Below, one piece after another: positions 1-12,100 of a stretch of 64,000 nt of DNA. The stretch's first letter is position 1, and each line of letters begins with the position of its first letter. This DNA comes from Branchiostoma lanceolatum. Taxonomy: Eukaryota; Chordata; Leptocardii; Amphioxiformes; Branchiostomatidae. The notes under the pieces were generated by a model that was given only the letters and a program-made list of their open reading frames with translations, searched no databases and was not told the DNA's origin. The stretch covers positions 5,223,383 to 5,287,382 of the forward strand of contig NC_089732.1 in the NCBI RefSeq assembly GCF_035083965.1. Reading direction: 5' to 3'. A program made the translations under genes and the position numbers.

Positions 1-2839
1 TACTGATATCCCCGTCCCCTTCAAGTAGGTACATCAAAGTTGGCAGACGCATTCTGACAAGTGGTTTGACGTGTTGAGGGGCTCTGCGTCGGTGCCACTT
101 CACCGCGGCGTACTTGCACGCTCGCCGGACTTGTAAAGGACTCGATACGAGCAGTATCTTCTTCTGAGTACGATTTTTTTCTCTTCTTTCGTTTATCGGG
201 TGTCTGTGGAGCTTGAAGGGTAGATACGTGTCTCGCTATCGAGTGGGGTACCCCAAGAGGCCGACAGAACTATCAAGAGGCATCCTCAGTTCTGGATCGC
301 AGAAAAACCACTCACACACGTTCATTTGATGTTTGGTAGTTCTAAATGCATCCTCTCACAAGTCATTATGGATGCATCGTTTTTACCCTTTGATAAGTTG
401 ACTTGTGAGTACCGCGCCTTGGCACGCGATGTTGTTCAAGGCGGGACAATAAACGAGCATCCTTTTATCAGAAGTGAAGTATCTGTCTGATGTTTAAGCG
501 TCCTTGACTACATGGTCACGGTAATCAGAGTTATCCTTGTTGTTGCATTATCTGTATAAGCCCACTTGGAGTAACAAATAAGATACATGTACTGTATCGA
601 CTTAGAGTATCTACGTTTTGCACCCTGAGGCGCTTCTCTGTGGTTGCAGTAGCTCCTGCATGTAAATTCATTATCTTCTTTTTGCTGGCATTTAATTTCG
701 CAGAAGAACTGGAAAGAAGGCTTTTGTGGTTTTTAAGTTCTTCATGTCAAAACAATATTGAAGCACAAAAGAAAGTATTTGCGGTGTTATGATTTTGTAG
801 AGAAGGCACCAAGAAAATGAAACTATCGCAAACATTTCAAGATTTAACGTTTGCTGATACAGCCAGACAAGCTACTACCCACATGGTAGAAGTAAAACTA
901 GAGTTATGGACATTTTATATTCTCAGATTAATGTATAACGCAGGTCATAACTGTTCTAAAAAACGATAGGCAAGCAAATTACACATCTAATCTTTGAAAG
1001 TAAAGAAAGAAATAATTCCTTATAAAACTTTTGAGATGACTCAAAGATGCTTCTTCAACACCTATATCTTGTTTAAAGGAAGATTATGTGAATTTCTCTC
1101 TCTATAAAAGATTCCTACTAATTTTGACAAGTTTTTTTTCTTTAAATCTGAAAGCTACTTACTGTCTTTTGATGGTAAGCCATAAAGCTTCACAGTCAAT
1201 AAGCAGCACTAACAGTATACTAAACTTCAAATATCACAAGTATTTAGTAGATAGACACTGATAGGCTTATAGAGTTTTGGGGAATACCTTTTATTTCAAG
1301 TGTCAGTGTCTCTTTTATCTGGAGTTCCTAAATCAGCATCTCGACAGGAAAATTGGTCAAGGTTACTTAAAAAAGTTGTCAATAGTTTCCTCCTCATCAA
1401 TGTTTCAACAACGAGGCATTATAGCTTCCGTGATAGTAATCAGAATTAACAGACGGCTGTGCCGGGGGCTTTAAATATTGAATATCGTGCAGGTTAACGC
1501 GGCGGCTTATCTTTCATCGCAACGGGGCTGATACGATCTCAATTTCTGACAAAGCTGTGATCATAATGATGTTATTTTGCTGGGGGGGAAATCAATAATG
1601 TTTTATGATGGGGAGTGATGCGAGTGGAAGATACATGTACGAAGTGTTGGAGAAGAACTGAGACCCGTAAAATTTATGCTTATCAGTGTAAAGTAAAAGC
1701 TCTCTTTGATATATAGTTGGCATATATTGTTGAGTGATGGTTCTGATTGGAGCAATTTTTCTCACCCCATCCGTTCCCTGTTACTTTGCAATTTGTCTAG
1801 AATGCATAATATGATTGACATGCAAATGCCAAATAAAACTGCCCAGGACAGGTCCTGTATGATTAAATTTATGAAATGATATTTGTATTTTGCCGTGCGT
1901 TTTTAGTGTACGAGAGGTTATCATTTTTTTCTGTTTTAATTTTTTATGAATTTTTCATGCACTCACAAAAAATCACTCATTTAGATATAAAATCAGGCTT
2001 GCTTGTAGTTGTACTTTTCTGAGTGATTTGGGACATCAAAAATCAGCTTGTGATATTTCTCATAATACTGACAATGGTAACACAAATGTATTTATTTCCA
2101 AAAGCTTAAAGTTGCCATTCTTCCTGACCACTGCCGTACAGTGATTTGTTACTGCAGGATCAATAATTAAGTTTGTTAGCCCACGGTGCTTGTTCTAGCC
2201 ATCTAAAAGGAGGAAACATTTCCACAACATGACAAAAAGCTTTTAGGGCAGAGAAAGTAGCCCGGGGAGAAGACGCTCCGCCCCCTCGTGATCTATCGAG
2301 CCAAGACGTCGGCCCAGGCAGCCCAACCTTAACCGGTCTGTTGTGAGAGCGGTAATTACATTGTGAAATTAGAAAGCCAAATAATTTGATTTTCTTTAAG
2401 TAACTTACTGATAGGGAGCTTTGCCTTACATGGAAGTTGACTCAGTGGTGGCCCTGATTTTAGCGGCTGGACAGGAAAATCGATGCCCCGCAGTTGAGTC
2501 GAGAGTGCGCTCATCATCTGAATTAGTGCAGACGATTGACTTCTGATCGCATTTAATTGTAGCTTGTAACCAATCGCAATTGATCGCGCCAAGAGGTCTA
2601 TATCTTGGGGAATGTTATTGATTACTACAAAGTTTGGCCTCTGATTTCCCGGGCAAGTCCTGTTGATTGCAATTTGTAGCCAATCCTGGGTGATCACACA
2701 CATGTGAGTTGTGTCGACAGGAGAGCCATTGATTTGCCATTCATCATGCCAGGGCAACTCCTGACTCATATTGATCATTGACCTGTCCCTGGGTTAGTTA
2801 TCCACCTTCTGGACTGCAGTATGGAGTGTCCGCGAGTTT

Positions 2840-3850
2840 GCATTCAGTACTGCATGCTGTACTGCATACACTACACATTCAGTACTGCACGTAGATGCAT
2901 ACACTACACATTCAGTACCGCATACACTACATGAACATTTTCAGTACTGCATACACTACACATTCAGTACCGCATACACTACATTTTCAGTACTGCATAC
3001 ACTACACATTCAGTACTGCACGTAGATGCATACAGTACACTACACATTCAGTACCGCATACACTACATGTTCAGCACTGTATACACTACACATTCAGCAC
3101 TGCTTGCAAGTACACATTCAGTACTGTACAGTATACACTACATCTGATTCAGTACATGTACACATTCAGTACCTACTGCACAATCCGTACTGCATGCATA
3201 CATGGGCTAGTCTACAGATTCAGAACTGCATACACTACAATGTAGTCTACAGATTCAGTACTGCATGCATACATGCACTAGTCTACAGACTCAGTACTGC
3301 ATGCACTAGTCTACAGACTCAGTACTGCATGCACTAGTCTACAGACTCAGTACTGCATACACTAGTCTACAGATTCAGTACTGCATACACTGGTCTACAG
3401 ACTCAGTACTGCATGCACTAGTCTACAGACTCAGTACTGCATGCACTAGTCTACAGAATCAGTACTGCATACACTAGTTTACAGATTCAGTACTGCATAC
3501 ACTGGTCTACAGATTCAATACTGCATACACTACACATTCAGTACTGTATACACTACATTTTCAGTACTGCATACACTACACATTCAGTACTGTATACACT
3601 ACATTTTCAGTACTGCATACACTACACATTCAGTACTGCATACACTGGTCTACAGATTCAATACTGCATACACTACACATTCAGTACTGTATACACTACA
3701 TTTTCAGTACTGCATACACTACACATTCAGTACTGCATACACTGGTCTACAGATTCAGTACTGCATACACTACACATTCAGTACTGCATACACTACACAT
3801 TCAGTACTGCATACACTACACATTCAGTACTGCATACACTATACACTACA
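2840..3850. repeat. Minisatellite with two interleaved unit types
   Basis: About 1 kb of tandem repeats. One unit is 23 bp, built on cattcagtactgcatacacta. The other is about 28 bp and carries an inserted gtctacaga block (ctagtctacagactcagtac...). The two types alternate in blocks, giving a higher-order pattern in the middle (about 3200-3520) flanked by pure 23 bp arrays. Open frames across it are repeat translations, not genes. Confidence 0.95.
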
Positions 3851-4241
3851 CTACTTGCAGAAAGGACAGATCTAGAACAGACTCGGGAGCTATAATAGGT
3901 TTGGATACCAACCTTAGCCTTAGTGAAGTCCAGCAAATCTGGCACTGGTTTTAGTGTAACCAAGTTTGTACTGCTTTTTTGTCAGTGGAGCTGTATAATA
4001 TAATCCCATAACTGAATACAGCTTACCTAAGAATGGTTCAGCTTTCGGTTTCAGTGACCGAGATATCCTAATTACTTCTTTCAAACAGGTCAAGAGTTGT
4101 CCGGAAATCCTGTTATGGATGTCCCACTCATTTAGTGAGAGGACAGAATACTAGTAGGCTTTTGGTTGTTGTAGGGTGTTGAAATGATAATACAATTTTG
4201 TAGCAACCCCTGAAATCTGAAACATTTTTCCTTTATGTTGT

Positions 4242-4390
4242 GCACTCACTCACTCACTCACTCATGACCCATGACCTCAGTGGTCGTAGGGGCGTCATGA
4301 CAGCCAGCCGCAATGATCCGTGCCCATCCTGTTCTGTCCTCGGCCTCTCTGATCAGCTGTGCAGTGCTCAGGCCAGTCCATGTCTTAGTA
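4242..4390 (-). mobile_element. 3' end fragment of a LINE with (TGAG)n tail
   Basis: On the minus strand a short frame reads LIREAEDRTGWARIIAAG and then reaches a stop next to a (TGAG)n tail, seen as cactcactcactcactcat on the plus strand at 4242-4261. An arginine/tryptophan-rich end just before a short microsatellite tail is typical of the C-terminal end of non-LTR retrotransposon polyproteins. Only about 150 bp is recognisable. Family not assigned. Confidence 0.45.
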
Positions 4391-7300
4391 TAGCTAAATT
4401 TTCCTTATCATTTATGACTTAGACCCAGAATTTGTTTGAAGAATTGTTAGATGGGTCATTTCCCCTAGAAGCTGTCATAAAAAAACTGCATAATCACTTT
4501 GGGTAAAATTGGGGTAAAAATATATGATATGGAATAAAGTTTGCTGCCTTTGATATCTTTACTACTTTGGTCCCTGAGTGAATACTAGATGAGAATCAAA
4601 GTATAATTTAAGGTACGGCAAGTAATCCTGTTAATTGTTTCCTGACAAGACTACATTTGTATTTTTGTCCATCAAATACAAGACAAAAACAGACAGCTAA
4701 CAAAAAATTCAATTCTTGCATAGCTATGCGATGCTGCTACGTACACTTTTAAGAATTTCTTTAGAGAACTCTTATAAACCTGTTTGTGTTCTCGACCTAC
4801 ACAGCGTGAAATTGCTGAATTAGTAACTTTGGAAGCCTAATTATGGAACTTGTAGCTAGAAACAAATACTTGCGAAAGTGAAATGCCAACTTTCTCATTA
4901 CTGTTAAAAACAATTAACTCCAAACATTATGTACGCCTGGTTTGCGCCATTGTATCCAATCTAAATTAGAAAGTGAAGAATAACTGTGATCTACTTTATG
5001 TTTTCACTTACTTTGTTATGCATTTATATATGAATTTGCAGATTTAATTAACAGAAACGTAAGCTTATCAGGGTCTCTTGAAGAACGCCCCTTTGTCTTC
5101 ATTACTGGAAAAGTGACATGTAGTCGTTTTAATGTGCTGAACTCGAAATGTCACAAGGCACATAATACCAAACATTGTTCAATTCTGTAAAATCATCAAT
5201 AGATTAGAGGTGTAGTTTTTTAGGGATTAGAAGTAGAGATGTTACTCTGCTTTGGAAAGTAGAAGCTCCCCAAAACATTATTGCTCCAAATTCTGTCATT
5301 AAACAGACAGTAATTGTGTAACTGTGATGATTTCACATACCAAAAGTATGACGTATAACTGGTAATGAAGTACATTTTTTGTTTTGAACATGTGAGAAAA
5401 ATATGCAGTATTTTCTCCTGAGCCGTATTTTTTTATCTTGGGGGTTCCAGGGAAATTTTTTTATGTTGCATGTTTTTATGTTTTATGTTGGGATTCATGA
5501 AAATTTGTCGAAAGATTTAAGTGGCACTGTTGAAGACCTGATGAAAATGCTATGTCAAATTTTGAAGTTTTTGTCAGTCAAAGGAGGCAAAATAGTTGAC
5601 TTTTTATCCTTAAGTTTTCAATCTTCAAAATTCCATTTTTTCAAATTAAGGATTCTTAAGAAGGACGGACACTGGAAACAGTTCTGGAAGTATGACCAAA
5701 GGTCAAAGTTTCTTTTTCTTTCTAGATATGTAGACAATGTATAAAAACATGCTACCCATATTCCCAGGAATTTCTTGGCAAGATTACCACATTAAGACTA
5801 GAATCTATAAAACCAGAACTACTCAAGAACATACAACATGAAATGACTCTGGCACAGCTTGCATTGTAAAACTTTAGCTAAACTGTGAGTTAACGGAAAT
5901 CAGAAGCTTCATTTGGTCCATGGCAAATGAGACCAACTCGGCTCAACACCATGGTCAGCTCCGAACAACACCCTAATGCTGTCAACCCTAACCATAGCAG
6001 AGTTGACCAAAATGTTAGGCCAAGTTGATCAGGGTCTTGGGCAGCTCGAGTTGACTGGGTCTTGAGTTGCTAAAGGGCCGCATCGTCCTGATCCCAACAG
6101 ATATTACATCCATTTTGCCCTCTTTGGAAGCAGTTTGTACTTTCGTATTGTGTTTTTGTTGTGAATTTATGACTGCATGTCTGTCCATATACATACTACT
6201 GGTACAGTCAGTGTCTGAATGCTCTGGGTGGTCTACTCCAACTAGTACTCCCTCTGTGTGTTAAACAAGCTAGCAGGAGGCCTTTGGAATGTAAATGTTG
6301 TCATGTTCCTCCTGAATAGGATGAGCATGCTCTTTGAGTCTGCTCTGCCCCATTAGCTCCTCAATTAATTAAGCAGTACGATTTTAATGAAGCAGAACAG
6401 CTTACAAAACCGTTGACATTTGTCACCAGGTCTCCCGTTGGCAGAGGGGATGTTTTCGTGTGTTGCACGCGTCTCTCCTCAATCAAGCCGTTAATTCTCG
6501 GCAGGCGCTCCACCCGCAAGCATTTCCTGAAGCAACAAAGGTTTCCCCGACATCAAAGAAAATTTTTGTGGAAATTGGCTAGCAAAATGTTAATCAGGGA
6601 TGTAAAAATATCCGCCATCTCCCTGACAACATAGAGGATACAGGAAGTTGGGTACCAACCTATGGAATGTGCCCTTTGACCTATGACCTACACGGGTAGC
6701 ACTGACCTGAGGTCATGTGACCAAACTCATCATGGCTGCCGGTTCAATCATGGCAGTTGCCTGGTGAATATTATGGATACTCTCCCTTTTTCACCCCTGT
6801 CATAATCACTTTAGGATCCGGCTCAGAAAATGAGATGGTAACGTCCTTCAAAATTGCTATTAGATTTTGTAGGTTGAATGCATATGTGGCACTTAATGAA
6901 ATCAAGTCAGCAGGGCCAGTCACGCTGTGAGTGTAGATGATAACACACTGCTTTCATTCCTGCCTTTCAAATATGCATGTAATCTATTTCTCATTGTTCT
7001 CGTATTGCTTTATTAATCTGGGTGGTGGTGCACTGCGTATGAGATTGTTGATGTGAGTGATACGTATGCAAGTGAGTCGTATCATATAGAAACATGCTTT
7101 TGCTGCTGCGTAGTATTTAGTTTGAAATTCAAGACAGGACAAAGGAGGTGCTTCACATTCAAATGTGCCATCTGTTGTGTGTCATGAGAGAGTGGGGAGG
7201 GGGGCACTGTTTGTCAGCAATGATACAGCCCTCAACGTGTTACAGCGAAATAGATATGATGCAGAAAGTGGGCAGTGTTATGATAGGCAAGGAAGCTTTT

Positions 7301-9071
7301 TCTAGATCAATTAAACTGAATATTCTCAGTGTGTAACTGAAAAATAATGGTTCTAACTTGCTCCGATTATTATTAATTTCTGTGAATAAAGAAAGACAGA
7401 ATATCTGTAAATTTAAAGACTCAAAACAGTTCTGTATGAAATTGCAAACCCTTGCAAGCTGGTTGACATTCAGGCTAATATACAGTAAATTAGTTAAGCG
7501 ATTTAACCCTCATATATATATATAGTTTTGTCGGCTGCATGGTTATGAATCCTCTAACTATTTGGGCATAGGATTCGGAGTGGGAGGGTTAATAACAAAG
7601 TTATGTGTACCTCAAACTCCAGGGAAAGTCAATACCACTTCTAATATCACTTTGCAGGAAGTTCCTTTGTTCCATCCACTTGTGGCACAATGCACTTCTG
7701 TATAATGCAGTTGGACTGAATCAAGCCTGCATGGTCAATACTGCCATAAATGAGTAACTTTCCCCCAATTTCATCAGCTTCCCACTTTCTGAGAAGAGTG
7801 ACTGGGGAAAAATGATTTACTGAGAAAGATTTGCGGAATCGGTGGCCTCCTAATTGTAGCCGTGACTTGATAATGGTGAAGACCAATGCTATCAGTATTG
7901 ATTGCATCGACAAGTCGCCAACCTTCATGACCTCGAGTAGGTGACCCCTACCGCCCGTCAACCCTGGGGGTAGTGGTCTCGCTTGTCAATCCCTTACCGC
8001 TTAGCGAGCTAACCGTACTGTTAGTATGCTTCTGAAGTGTTAGGGTCATCTCAGTGGGAAGGAAGGGCAGTTGTTAACAGGGTTAGGGTTGAAAACTTTC
8101 ACTTAATTTGCACGTTGTGTCATTAAGTTGAACATGGATATGGAATTATTCATAAGTTAGAAAATTAGAATGGATCTAAGCTTTGTGTTATTGAATTTGA
8201 GTGGAATTATGAACATTCAGACATATGGTCATACTTCCAAGTTACCATGATGAGTGTTACTGTACAGACCCTGAGGGAAAAAATTTACTGACACTTTACA
8301 GTACTTTCAATGAGATGCAAGTGCAAGAACTGCAAACACTTGTTTCTATCAAAGCCCAAAATATGATACCTGTAATGATTTTATCATATAAAATGTTATT
8401 GTCAAAAGAAATTGTCTGGTGCAATGGTTTTGAGGCATCTTTCTCAAGGGAGGTGAAGAGAGAATCATGAACCACTAGAAAGATATTTAAAAAGCCTCAA
8501 AAACATGTGAGCTGTACCTACATCTGCTGAAAGATTATGCTAATAAGCAGAGAGGAAGGTAAAGAACTCAGGTGACAGTTGTAGGTATCCCAGCATGCCG
8601 TTCAGATGACAGTTGAAAGTATCCTTCAACTATAGCAGACATTGGGTGTGGCTCAGTGTTTTACATGTGTTTTTGAGAAATCTTCCTTTTCCAAGTCAGG
8701 AAGAGAGAAACACAGTAAAAAAACTTGTATGTAAAAGCAAAGAGGTCTTAACTAGAACTGGAATCCAAACCTATTATACATGTTGCTCCCAAGTCTCCTC
8801 TCCGCAAAAAGCTATCATAGGTTGCGATTCCAGGCTAGGTTTTAACCTCCTTGGTAAAAGTCTTTAAAAAAACGTCTGTAAAACGCTGAACCGAACCCTA
8901 CATCTGCTTGGACACTCTGCAAATGAGAAGGAAAATATCCAGCTCCAATAACAGTTGTAGGTATCCCAGCACGCCATTCACCATGTTGCCTCATACATCT
9001 GCTAAAAGATTATGCAAATAAGCAGAGAGGAAGGTAAAGAACTCAGGTGACAGTTGTAACTTGTAGGTATC

Positions 9072-9130
9072 CCTGGTGTGTTACGCCTAAGGGCGGTTAT
9101 ACCGGCTATACAGATACAGATACAGATCAC
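9072..9130 (+). mobile_element. SINE-like 3' tail with (GATACA)n
   Basis: The motif tgtgttacgcctaagggcgg followed by ttataccggctata and cagatacagatacagat also occurs at 15556-15605, and a related form lies at the tail of the repeat near 20069-20095 on the other strand. It interrupts a local duplication: gtaggtatccc and cagcatgccattc are contiguous in the copy at 8584-8603 but separated here, so this is an insertion. Confidence 0.6.
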
Positions 9131-9173
9131 AGCATGCCATTCACCATGTTGCCTCATGTGTCTCTGCCCACAG

Positions 9174-12100
9174 AGCATTCCCAGCCCCTCCACCTCGACC
9201 TTCCCCTCACCGCCAACACCCTCGGGTAGTCGCGTCAAGACCTCTCCCCCTCCCGACAACCCTACCATGTGTCGATACGAGGTAGGTATGCCCCAGGAAG
9301 GCAGGAGAAGTGCTGCATTCAAGGTACAACCATATCAGTTTTCCACTCAGTCATACTCCGTTCACTCATGTGCTGCCCGAAAACAGGGCTTTCACAATCA
9401 TTTTGTTTCACTCACTCATGACTGTTGGCCTAAAGAACAGGGCACACAACATTGTTTCCATATATAAGGCTGTTTACGGCTTAAACTGCGCATGGGCAGC
9501 AAGATGCATTGTGGTTAATATGTCGGAGTTGAAGGCCCCTGAGACATAAAGAAAACACGTCCGGAGATGTATGAAGCCTGGTCTAGCAAGAACTGTTAAA
9601 ACAACTTAAAGGCCTTCATCTGTGACGTATTACCCACATAGCATTCTGTTGAGCATGCACAGTGTAAACTGTGAACCGGCCTATTATCATGTGTCAAAAC
9701 CTTCAGTGTCAAATCCTCGGAAATTGTGTAAAACAAATCATTTTCACCAAGAGTTAGGTGTACATGGGGTGTTAAGGGTGACAAAAGTATGCACCTTTCT
9801 TGGTTTCAAACATCATTTCACGTGTCACTGAGTGTCTGCACCCCTTTGTCCATATGTCTTCGTTACCATATCTCTGTTGCCATATTATGATGTTAAGCAT
9901 GCCAACAGTGTGAATGTCCTTAAAGCTGACTGTTCTATATTTCCTTGCAGAATTTCCAGAGAGTGAAGATGAACAGGCAACAGAGATTGAATGGTGAGAG
10001 ACATTTGCCAATTTTTAGTAGAAAATATCAAAATTTAGTGTATTGCATAGAAGTTATGAAAATGATTAAGGTTGGGCTTGACTTGAATGCAAAAAAGAAA
10101 GAACTTTTTGTCAGAATAGAAGCAACAAATTATGTAGGACAAAAATGAAACATCAATGTTATGATTATATAATTGTTCCAGCTCTAGGATTATTTGTTAG
10201 TATATTTAACTCATTAACAATGGCAGATAAAGAAATTTTCAGCCTATACTACTGTATAATGTTGGAGATGTGTCGTTCAATGCTTTCTGGCAAAGTTATG
10301 CTTTTAACCTTCTCCCTGCTGCCTAACTCTGTAAGCAATAGAGAATGGGTGCCAAACGGCTACTTCAGTGTGGCTAAGGTTCAAGCAATTTTCAGCATAC
10401 AGTGTTGTTGAAGTATGTGCTTTCTAGCAGCGTTATTTTAGCTTGATATCCATGCCAGTCTCTACCGCCACAGCTCGTCTAGGAAAGGCAGCCAAGAAGA
10501 AGCGAAACCTTGAGGAAGCCACCAGCTCCGACGAGCTGCCAGCATGCCCCATCTGCAGCGTGAAGCTCGGGGGAACCCCAGAGGAGATGAACGGACATGT
10601 CGAGGCCTGTCTGAAAAAGGTAGTTTTTAGATGCAGGTTTCTCTTGGCCTCACCTTGTGACCTTAGAATAGAAGTAGAAGCCTTTGGAAAATTCATTAAA
10701 TGCTTTTTCTTGAAAAAAGGTAGTTTGTAGAGGCAATTTATCTAGGCAACATCTAGAAAGTGGAGACCTTTTGAGAATTCCATAACACTTTTCCTTGCAA
10801 AAACATACTTTGAAGAGGGAGTTTTTCTCAGCTACACCTCAGAAACCAACCCTTTTACAAAATTCCAGGACCCTCTTACTCTTTGTTCCATTGTCAATTT
10901 CACTTGGATATCAGAAACAGTCTATGGTACAGAATAAAAAGACTCTTTTTACACAACCAAGATTCTTTTTATTCAGTGACTTACCAACCTGATGAAACTA
11001 TTCACGGAGTCTTTGGTACACCCTATAAAAACTTTTTCTTTCATGTATGCATTTTGATCTACAGTTAGTAAGCATTTGATTAGTTTCTTACATATGATAT
11101 ACTGAAATCATACATTTTCCACACAGAGCCAAAGAGACAGTGAGACCGACCCTGTGGATGTTGAGGGGGAGACAGAAGAGTTTGAGGAGTACACCTGGGC
11201 TGGGCAGACTCGCGTTCGAGCCACCTCCATGCTCCAGGGCCAGTTTGAAGGTAGGGTTACGTCTTTGTACACTATGTATTTATGGTTACCTTTTGGACGG
11301 TAAACATTTTGCTTTTGCTCCATTTCTTCCTCTTCTGCTCCTTTTTCTTCTTCTTCTGATCTGTTCCAAACAAGTACAAATTTTAAGTAGCAGACCTCCA
11401 ATGGTGTTAAGTTACATAATGTAGCAAGTGGTAGGACAGAGCTGGAGAGGCTGACTGCCATATTTATGAGTGTGTTTGAGTAGGAATAAACAGAGCAGTA
11501 GTTAGTAAGGCTAAACATTATGTACATGTATTTGCTTGCAAATGTTACCTTTCTAGTTAAAAAAAATACATGTACCTCTAAATGTCAAGCATTTTCAATG
11601 TCACAACAATAAAAGAAATAGATTCTTTTGAAAGGGTCAGAAACTACATCTAGTGGTTTGCAATCCATAAGTTGCCTTCTGGTTATCCTAATTTTCCTTT
11701 GATGTTTGTTCAGCCCAAGGGTTCCAGGTGGTGCGGAGTAAGAAGGAGAATGACAGTGATCAGGACCTGAACGTGGACGGGGATGATGCAGAGGAGTACG
11801 GAAAACCTCAGTATCCTTTGATGAAATATGTGAAACAGTAACTCAAGATATAAAGATCTAGACGGGGGTATTAGAAGAAGAGTCAAACCTGTAAAAATGA
11901 CCACCTAAAAAAAGTCCTTTACATAAGTACCACCTGGCCAATGTGACCACTTTTGTGGTCTCTTAGAGGATTTTTCCCATTGACACAAGCATTAAGAGTC
12001 CTGTCTACATTGATCACCCTACCACATAGCCCAGATTAGTCCCCTAGGTTTTTTGGGGGTCAGGTTTGACTGTATTAGCATTAGAAATGCCATAAATCAT

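Larger units (their letters stand above)
1..9173. other. Upstream/intronic DNA of RNF220, no exon recognised
   Basis: No exon that I can support lies here. The N-terminal part of RNF220 must be encoded upstream of the window or in exons too short to recognise, because the first visible exon (9174) starts in phase 0 inside the protein. The stretch is AT-rich and holds a minisatellite (about 2840-3850), a LINE 3' fragment (about 4242-4390), an approximately 475 bp spaced duplication (8519-8582 and 8994-9057) and a SINE-like tail (about 9072-9130). Open frames here, including a 140-codon one at 2356-2778 on the minus strand, show no recognised domain. Confidence 0.6.

Noticed and set aside
1-25. 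Possible exon end (reads DIPVPF then a gtaggt donor) that could be RNF220 N-terminal sequence
   Set aside because: Only 25 bases, and the similarity to vertebrate RNF220 is six residues at best; not enough to call.
2356-2778. 140-codon open frame, minus strand
   Set aside because: No recognisable domain, no splice context and AT-rich surroundings; probably chance or decayed repeat.
2840-3850. CRISPR-like regular repeats
   Set aside because: Units are directly tandem with no unique spacers, and the host is a eukaryote; it is a minisatellite.
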